A DNA stretch of 64,000 nt from Bradyrhizobiaceae bacterium PARB1 (GTDB lineage Bacteria; Pseudomonadota; Alphaproteobacteria; Rhizobiales; Xanthobacteraceae). The translations under genes were made by a program, and so were the position numbers. This document shows, piece after piece, positions 58,312-64,000 of this stretch. Under the pieces are notes generated by a model. It was not told the DNA's origin and made no database searches. It worked only from the letters and a program-made list of their open reading frames with translations. The DNA is taken from the NCBI GenBank assembly GCA_002256345.1, contig NKIY01000002.1:1-64000 (forward strand), given 5' to 3'. Each line of letters starts with the position of its first letter. Within the stretch, counting starts at the first letter, position 1.

Positions 58312-59463
58312 ATGATTGACTTTTTTCAGAACGGCATCGGTCAATTGGGCCATGGCCTGATTGGCTACGTCGTGCCGTTCCTGTTCGTCCTGACCATCGT
58401 CGTGTTCTTTCACGAGCTCGGCCATTTTCTGGTCGCCCGTTGGAATGGCGTTAAGGTTCTGACCTTCTCGCTGGGCTTCGGGCCGGAGATCGTCGGCTTC
58501 AACGACCGCCATGGCACCCGCTGGCGGATTTCAGCTATTCCGCTCGGCGGCTACGTCAAGTTCTTCGGCGACGAGAGCGAGGCTTCGACGCCTTCGGCGG
58601 AAGCGCTCAAGAGCATGACCGCAGCCGAGCGCAAGGATGCTTTCCACCACAAGCGTGTCGGCCAGCGCGCTGCCATCGTGGCGGCCGGGCCGATCGCGAA
58701 TTTCCTGCTCGCCATCGTCATTTTCACGGCGCTGTTCACTTTTTTCGGCAAGCCGAGCACGAGCGCCAAGGTCGACAGCATCCAGGCCGGCAGCGCCGCC
58801 GAGAAGGCGGGCTTCCAGTCCGGCGACGTGATCACCTCCATTAACGGCAAGGCCATCACCAGCTTCTCCGACATGCAGCGCATCGTCGGCATCAGCGCCG
58901 GCGAGCAGCTCAGCGTCACGGTCAAGCGCGGCAATGCCAGCGTCGACCTGAAAGCGACGCCTGAGCAGCGTGAGGTGAAGGACAATTTCGGCAATGTTCA
59001 CCGCCTCGGCGTGCTCGGGATCACCCGCGCTACCACGGCGGGGGAGGCGACCACCGAGCGGGTCGATCCGGCCACGGCGTTCGTCCTGGGTGTCAAGGAG
59101 ACCTGGTTCGTCGTCGATCGCACCTTTTCCTATATCGGCGGTGTCTTCACCGGCCGCGAGGCGGCCGACCAGATCGGCGGCCCGATGCGAATCGCCCAGA
59201 TCTCGGGGCAGGTCGCCACTATCGGCCTGACCGCGCTGATTCATCTGGCGGCGGTCCTGTCGATCTCCATCGGCCTGTTGAACCTGTTTCCGGTTCCATT
59301 GCTCGACGGCGGGCATCTGTTGTTCTATGCCGTGGAGGCGGTGCGCGGTCGTCCACTCTCCGAGCGCGCGCAGGAAATGGGGTTCCGGATCGGGCTGGGT
59401 TTGGTGCTGATGTTGATGGTTTTCGCGACCTATAACGACATTCTTCACCTTGCCGGGTCATGA
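58312..59463 (+). CDS. rseP: Site-2 intramembrane metalloprotease RseP
   Basis: Cuts transmembrane anti-sigma factors in envelope-stress signalling. 383 residues; zinc site HELGH (His34, Glu35, His38) in the first helix, a PDZ domain at about 150-230 (SAAEKAGFQSGDVITSINGK), and the second catalytic motif PVPLLDGGHLLFY near the C-terminus. One PDZ domain is evident, against two in E. coli. Between dxr and bamA, as usual. Confidence 0.96.
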   Translation: MIDFFQNGIGQLGHGLIGYVVPFLFVLTIVVFFHELGHFLVARWNGVKVLTFSLGFGPEIVGFNDRHGTRWRISAIPLGGYVKFFGDESEASTPSAEALKSMTAAERKDAFHHKRVGQRAAIVAAGPIANFLLAIVIFTALFTFFGKPSTSAKVDSIQAGSAAEKAGFQSGDVITSINGKAITSFSDMQRIVGISAGEQLSVTVKRGNASVDLKATPEQREVKDNFGNVHRLGVLGITRATTAGEATTERVDPATAFVLGVKETWFVVDRTFSYIGGVFTGREAADQIGGPMRIAQISGQVATIGLTALIHLAAVLSISIGLLNLFPVPLLDGGHLLFYAVEAVRGRPLSERAQEMGFRIGLGLVLMLMVFATYNDILHLAGS

Positions 59464-59651
59464 TGTCTGTTGATGTCCGGGGCGGGGATAACGTGGCCGG
59501 AAGGCAACGTCTTGGAATGAAATTAGAAAACTTCGGCGAATGGTCGTTTGCCACTCGGGTAAAATTGGCTACAAGCTGGGCAACTCAAGGGATTCTGTCT
59601 GTCCGTAGGGGTGCGGGCCGGCGGTACTGGAATGATAAGGGCGCTTGGCGC

Positions 59652-62189
59652 ATGATTTTTGGATTGCGGGGTTTCCGGGGCGGTTTGTTTGCTGCTTCGA
59701 TCATGGTTGCCATGCCGGTCGCCGCTTCGGTGACAGCAGCGCTTGTTCCTTCCACAGCCATGGCGCAGACCGCCGCATCGATTGCCGTTGAAGGCAATCG
59801 CCGCGTCGATGTCGAAACCATCCGCTCCTATTTTCGTCCGGGCCCGAGTGGTCGCCTCGATCAGGGCGTGATCGATGACGGCCTCAAGGCGTTGATCGAA
59901 ACCGGCCTGTTCCAGGACGTGAAGATCAATCAGGCCGGCGGTCGTCTGGTCGTCAGCGTGGTCGAAAACCCGGTGATCGGACGCGTTGCCTTCGAGGGCA
60001 ACAAGAAGGTCAAGGACGATCAGCTCAATGCTGAAGTGCAGTCGAAGGCGCGTGGCACCCTGTCGCGCCCGATGGTGCAGTCCGATGCCCAGCGCATCTC
60101 TGAAATCTATCGCCGTTCCGGCCGCTACGACGTCAGCGTCGTGCCGGAAATCATCGAGCAGCCGAACAACCGTGTCGACCTGATCTTCACGATCAACGAA
60201 GGCGCGAAGACCGGCGTGAAGTCGATCCAGTTCATCGGCAATAACTATTACTCGTCCTATCGCCTCAAGGATGTGATCAAGACCCGCGAGTCGAACTTCC
60301 TCAGCTTCCTCGGTTCGGGCGACATCTACGATCCCGATCGCGTCGAAGCCGACCGCGACCTGATCCGTCGTTATTACCTGAAGAACGGCTTTGCCGACGT
60401 GCAGGTGGTTGCGGCGCTGACCGAATACGATCCGGGCCAGAAGGGTTTCCTGGTCACCTTCAAGATCGAAGAAGGCCAGCAGTATCGCGTCGCCAATGTC
60501 GACTTCTCTTCCACGATCCCCAACTTCGATCCCCGTTCGCTGTCGAGCTTCTCGCGCGTCGGCGTCGGCTCGCTCTACAACGCGGAAGCGCTGGAGAAGT
60601 CGGTCGAGGAAATGCAGATCGAAATGTCGCGCCGCGGCTACGCCTTCGCCGTGGTTCGCCCGCGCGGTGATCGCAACTTCGAAGCGCACACTGTCTCGAT
60701 CGGTTATTCGATCGAGGAAGGTCCGCGCGTTTACATCGAGCGCATCAATGTGCGCGGGAATACCCGTACGCGTGACTATGTCATCCGCCGCGAGTTCGAT
60801 CTCTCGGAAGGCGATGCGTATAACCGTGCGCTGGTTGATCGCGCCGAACGCCGCCTGAAGAATCTCGACTTCTTCAAGACCGTGAAGATCACCACGGAGC
60901 CGGGCTCCTCCAGCGATCGCGTAATCCTCGTCGTCGATCTGGAAGAAAAGTCCACCGGTGACTTCTCGATCTCGGGCGGGTACTCGACCACTGACGGTGC
61001 TTTGGGCGAAGTCAGCGTCTCGGAGCGCAACTTCCTCGGCCGCGGCCTGTTCGCGAAGGCGTCGGTGCAGTACGGCCAGTATGCCCGCGGCTACTCGCTG
61101 TCCTTCGTCGAACCTTACCTGCTCGACTACCGCGTCGCGCTCGGCCTCGACTTCTTCTATCGCGAGCAGCTGTCGAACCAGTACATCTCGTACAACACCA
61201 AGACGATGGGCTTCAGCCCGCGCCTCGGCTTCCAGCTGCGTGAAGACCTCGCGCTGCAGCTTCGCTACTCGATCTTCCAGCAGGAAATCTCGCTGCCGGC
61301 TCAGCTCGCGAACTGTAACAACACGATCCCGAACAGCGGTCTGAATACGCCAGGATACATTAACTCGCAGGCAGGCACTTTGACTGCGGTTGATCCGGGC
61401 AACGCCGCGACTTGGGGCTGCTACGCCGACGGCGAGTCGGCGCTGCCGGTCCGCCGCGAACTGGCGAACGGCAAGGCGTTGACCTCGATGCTGGGCTACA
61501 CGCTCAACTACAACACGCTCGACAACAACAAGAACCCGACTGACGGTCTGTTCGTCGAGTTCAAGCAGGATTATGCCGGCGTCGGCGGCGACGTCAGCTA
61601 CCTGAAGACCACCGTCGATGCGAAGTACTACACCCCGCTGGTGGCTGATATCGTCGGCTTGCTGCGTGTCCAGGGCGGCATTCTCAACAATGTCGGCAAG
61701 GACATCCGCATGCTGGATCACTTCCAGATGGGCCCGAACCTGGTGCGTGGTTTCGCCCAAAACGGTATCGGTCCGCGTGACATCAGCTACGTCGCGCTCG
61801 GCGCCTATGGCGATGCGCTCGGCGGCACCAAGTATTGGGGCGCCTCGGCGGAACTGCAGATGCCGTTCTGGTTCCTGCCGAAGGAAGTGGGTATCAAGGG
61901 CGCGATCTATGCCGACGCAGGCGGTCTCTCGGACTATCAGGGTCCGACGAGCTGGGCTGCAACGGGTGAAGTTAATCAGGCGGGTTGTGTTCCGGCCAGC
62001 AAGACGTCCGTCGGCAACTGCATGGGCATGTCCTATGACAATTCGAACCCGGTCCGTTCGTCGGTGGGTGTCGGCTTGATCTGGCAGTCGCCGTTCGGTC
62101 CGCTGCGCTTCGACTACGCCGTGCCGCTGACCAAGGGTGACTACGACCGAGTTCAGCAGTTCAGGTTCGGCGGCGGAACTTCGTTCTAA
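59652..62189 (+). CDS. bamA: Outer membrane protein assembly factor BamA
   Basis: Omp85 protein that folds barrels into the outer membrane. The track ORF begins at 59460, but the ATG at 59652 gives a proper signal peptide ([20 protein letters not shown], cut near AMAQ) and 845 residues. Five POTRA repeats can be followed (first at [18 protein letters not shown]; a late one at [18 protein letters not shown]), then the barrel with the VRGF element (LVRGFAQNG) and a terminal Phe (FRFGGGTSF). Confidence 0.97.
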   Translation: MIFGLRGFRGGLFAASIMVAMPVAASVTAALVPSTAMAQTAASIAVEGNRRVDVETIRSYFRPGPSGRLDQGVIDDGLKALIETGLFQDVKINQAGGRLVVSVVENPVIGRVAFEGNKKVKDDQLNAEVQSKARGTLSRPMVQSDAQRISEIYRRSGRYDVSVVPEIIEQPNNRVDLIFTINEGAKTGVKSIQFIGNNYYSSYRLKDVIKTRESNFLSFLGSGDIYDPDRVEADRDLIRRYYLKNGFADVQVVAALTEYDPGQKGFLVTFKIEEGQQYRVANVDFSSTIPNFDPRSLSSFSRVGVGSLYNAEALEKSVEEMQIEMSRRGYAFAVVRPRGDRNFEAHTVSIGYSIEEGPRVYIERINVRGNTRTRDYVIRREFDLSEGDAYNRALVDRAERRLKNLDFFKTVKITTEPGSSSDRVILVVDLEEKSTGDFSISGGYSTTDGALGEVSVSERNFLGRGLFAKASVQYGQYARGYSLSFVEPYLLDYRVALGLDFFYREQLSNQYISYNTKTMGFSPRLGFQLREDLALQLRYSIFQQEISLPAQLANCNNTIPNSGLNTPGYINSQAGTLTAVDPGNAATWGCYADGESALPVRRELANGKALTSMLGYTLNYNTLDNNKNPTDGLFVEFKQDYAGVGGDVSYLKTTVDAKYYTPLVADIVGLLRVQGGILNNVGKDIRMLDHFQMGPNLVRGFAQNGIGPRDISYVALGAYGDALGGTKYWGASAELQMPFWFLPKEVGIKGAIYADAGGLSDYQGPTSWAATGEVNQAGCVPASKTSVGNCMGMSYDNSNPVRSSVGVGLIWQSPFGPLRFDYAVPLTKGDYDRVQQFRFGGGTSF

Positions 62190-62221
62190 TCTTGCCTGAC
62201 GGCCGCACCGCGACGGATGGA

Positions 62222-63304
62222 ATGGCGCTGCCGACCTTCTTCAAGCAATCCCCTTCGTTGACGTTGGCTGATATCGCCGCGTCAACGAAGGCGCGTCTGG
62301 TCGATGCCGCCAGGGCCGACCATGTGATCACGGGCGTAGCCTCGCTGGACGAGGCGGGCCCGCATCATCTGACCTTCTTCGAAAACGTCCGCTACGCCGA
62401 CCAGCTCGCCCGCACGCATGCCGGCGCCGTGCTGGTCAGTGAGGGTTTCAAGGGTGAAATCCCGGCCCATGTGGCGGTTCTGCGCGCCAGGCGACCATTT
62501 GCGGCTTTCGTTGAGCTCGCATCCGAGCTTCAGCCAGACGCGCTGCGGCCGGCCTCGGGCTTCGACGTTTCGGGCATTTCCGAGCAGGCGATCATCCATC
62601 CGACGGCATTGATCGAGGACGACGTCACCATCGATCCGCTGGCGGTGATCGGCCCGGATGTGGAAATCGGCTCGGGCACGATTATCGGCTCGGGAGCGGT
62701 CATCGCCGCCGGCGTGAAGATCGGCCGCGACTGCAATATCGGGGCTGGCAGCGTTCTGCAGTTTACGCTGATCGGCAACAACGTCCTCGTCCATCCCGGC
62801 TGCAAGTTCGGCCAGGATGGCTTCGGCTTCGTATTCGGTCGCGACAAACATATCAAAGTACCGCAAACCGGCCGCGTGCTGATCCAGAACGATGTCGAGA
62901 TCGGCGCCGGAACCACCATCGACCGCGGCAGCCTGCGCGATACGGTGATCGGCGAGGGCACTAAAATCGACAATCAGGTGCAGATCGGTCACAATGTGAC
63001 AATCGGACGACACTGCGTCATCGCCGCCAAATGCGGCCTTGCGGGCAGCCTGACCATCGGCGACAACGTGGCGCTGGGGGCTATGGTCGGCCTCAACAAT
63101 CACATCACGATCGGCGATGGCGCGCAGGTCGCGGCCATGGCGGGTGTCAAGGACAGCATCCCCCCGCGCGGGCGCTGGGGCGGCATCTTTGCCCGGCCGA
63201 CGAAGCAATGGTTCCGCGAGATTCTCGCGGTGGAAAAATTGGCCCGTGAGACGGCGCCCGGCGCCGACACGGACAAGCTGGATACGAAGGACGAGCGGGA
63301 ATGA
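62222..63304 (+). CDS. lpxD: UDP-3-O-(3-hydroxyacyl)glucosamine N-acyltransferase
   Basis: Third acylation step of lipid A synthesis. 360 residues from the ATG at 62222 (the track TTG at 62192 adds ten residues). A uridine-binding N-terminal domain, then a left-handed beta helix of hexapeptide repeats ([20 protein letters not shown]), catalytic His in [14 protein letters not shown], and a helical tail. Overlaps fabZ by 4 bp (ATGA). Confidence 0.97.
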   Translation: MALPTFFKQSPSLTLADIAASTKARLVDAARADHVITGVASLDEAGPHHLTFFENVRYADQLARTHAGAVLVSEGFKGEIPAHVAVLRARRPFAAFVELASELQPDALRPASGFDVSGISEQAIIHPTALIEDDVTIDPLAVIGPDVEIGSGTIIGSGAVIAAGVKIGRDCNIGAGSVLQFTLIGNNVLVHPGCKFGQDGFGFVFGRDKHIKVPQTGRVLIQNDVEIGAGTTIDRGSLRDTVIGEGTKIDNQVQIGHNVTIGRHCVIAAKCGLAGSLTIGDNVALGAMVGLNNHITIGDGAQVAAMAGVKDSIPPRGRWGGIFARPTKQWFREILAVEKLARETAPGADTDKLDTKDERE

Positions 63305-63762
63305 GCGAGGAGTCGCCGATCATCATCGAGGCGGTGGATATCAACACCATCCTCAAGACGCTTCCGCATCGCTATCCGTTCCTGCTGATCGACCGCGTTG
63401 TCGGCATCCGCAAGGATTTCAGCGGCATTGGCATCAAGAACGTCACCATCAACGAACCGGCCTTTCTCGGCCACTTCCCGGATCGTCCTGTCTATCCGGG
63501 CGTGCTGATGATCGAGGGGATGGCGCAAACGGCGGGTGTGATCGGTATTGCGTCGGTCGAAGGCACTGAGAAGCCGCGCGCGGTTTACTTCCTCACCATC
63601 GACAAGTGCAAGTTCCGCAAGCCGGTGATGCCGGGCGATACGGTCGAGTATCACATGCATCTGATCAACCGGAAGCGCGCCATGTGGTGGTTCCATGGCG
63701 ATGCCAAGGTCAACGGTGTGACGGTTGCCGAGGCCGATGTCGGCGCCATGCTGACGGACTGA
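63301..63762 (+). CDS. fabZ: 3-hydroxyacyl-[acyl-carrier-protein] dehydratase FabZ
   Basis: Dehydrates 3-hydroxyacyl-ACP in fatty acid synthesis, competing with LpxA/LpxD for the same substrates. 153 residues, hot-dog fold; catalytic His in [21 protein letters not shown] (with the Glu in the same block) and the N-terminal [13 protein letters not shown] are present. Confidence 0.98.
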   Translation: MSEESPIIIEAVDINTILKTLPHRYPFLLIDRVVGIRKDFSGIGIKNVTINEPAFLGHFPDRPVYPGVLMIEGMAQTAGVIGIASVEGTEKPRAVYFLTIDKCKFRKPVMPGDTVEYHMHLINRKRAMWWFHGDAKVNGVTVAEADVGAMLTD

Positions 63763-63771
63763 CGAGGCAAT

Positions 63772-64000
63772 ATGAGCAAGATCGATCCGATGGCGCGCGT
63801 CGCCGATGGCGCGGTGATCGGCGAGGGCGTCGAAATCGGGCCGTTCTGCACGATCGGCCCGCATGTCTCCATCGGAGCCGGCACCAAGCTGCTGTCGCAT
63901 GTGAATGTTACTGCGCAGACCTCGATCGGCGAGAATTGTACGATTTATCCGTTCGCGTCGCTCGGCACGCCGCCGCAGTCGCTTAGTTACAAGGGCGAAC
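63772..64000 (+). CDS. lpxA: UDP-N-acetylglucosamine O-acyltransferase (5' part, cut by window edge)
   Basis: First step of lipid A synthesis. 76 codons visible from the ATG at 63772, 9 bp after fabZ. Hexapeptide-repeat helix (IDPMARVADGAVIGEGVEIG, then PFCTIGPHVSIGAG) and the LpxA segment GTPPQSLSYKGE. Not in the ORF track because it runs off the window. Only the N-terminal third is present. Confidence 0.95.
   Translation, partial: MSKIDPMARVADGAVIGEGVEIGPFCTIGPHVSIGAGTKLLSHVNVTAQTSIGENCTIYPFASLGTPPQSLSYKGE

Overview
This is a chromosomal window from an alphaproteobacterium, most likely of the Bradyrhizobium-Rhodopseudomonas-Tardiphaga-Afipia group. The evidence is high GC with strong GC bias at third codon positions, the core gene order (tig, clpP-clpX-lon, HU, nuo operon, mce-DUF1467, proS-lolCD-dnaE, rpsB-tsf-pyrH-frr-uppS-cdsA-dxr-rseP-bamA-lpxD-fabZ-lpxA), small DUF3072 and DUF3551 proteins common in that group, LexA boxes of the alphaproteobacterial GTTC-N7-GTTC type, and a short ProRS. 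Genus cannot be fixed by reading alone. No insertion sequence, prophage or CRISPR array was seen.

Layout. 1-4.6 kb is accessory: the end of an Old Yellow Enzyme gene, gene debris (a 50-codon GST stump), and a leftward set of a multicopper-oxidase-like protein with few copper ligands, a mandelate racemase homologue and a putative outer-membrane protein. 4.7-11.7 kb holds tRNA-Leu and the protein quality-control block tig, clpP, clpX, lon. tig carries an in-frame 77-bp inverted copy of its own sequence. 11.7-17.4 kb is a patch lying between lon and nuo: small secreted proteins, a GFA-type zinc protein, tRNA-Val, a luxR-luxI-small-protein quorum-sensing unit, pepT, HU, tRNA-Asp and an apparently SOS-controlled DUF3072 gene. 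17.9-33.5 kb is a complete 14-subunit complex I operon (nuoA-N) with two extra embedded genes: an FkbM-type methyltransferase between nuoD and nuoE, and a small membrane protein between nuoE and nuoF. birA, rnj, mce and DUF1467 follow in the same direction.

36.7-41.9 kb is a leftward operon of TonB-dependent receptor, FhuF-like 2Fe-2S protein and an ABC half-transporter of the SbmA/BacA/YddA/ABCD4 type. It is headed by a very well conserved cobalamin riboswitch, which suggests corrinoid uptake rather than, or besides, siderophore uptake. 43-51.7 kb holds proS, lolC, lolD and dnaE. Between lolD and dnaE there are two SOS (LexA) promoters: one drives an unannotated RNA, the other a 32-residue single-helix membrane microprotein resembling in layout Caulobacter SidA and E. 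coli TisB. 51.9-64 kb is the conserved translation, isoprenoid, phospholipid and envelope run rpsB to lpxA, cut by the window edge inside lpxA.

The most interesting signals are (1) the SOS set: microprotein, RNA and DUF3072; (2) the B12-riboswitch receptor-FhuF-ABC operon; (3) the inverted segmental duplication inside tig; (4) the ribosome-site-masking hairpin ahead of luxI and the 58-residue protein behind it; (5) the methyltransferase translationally coupled to nuoD.
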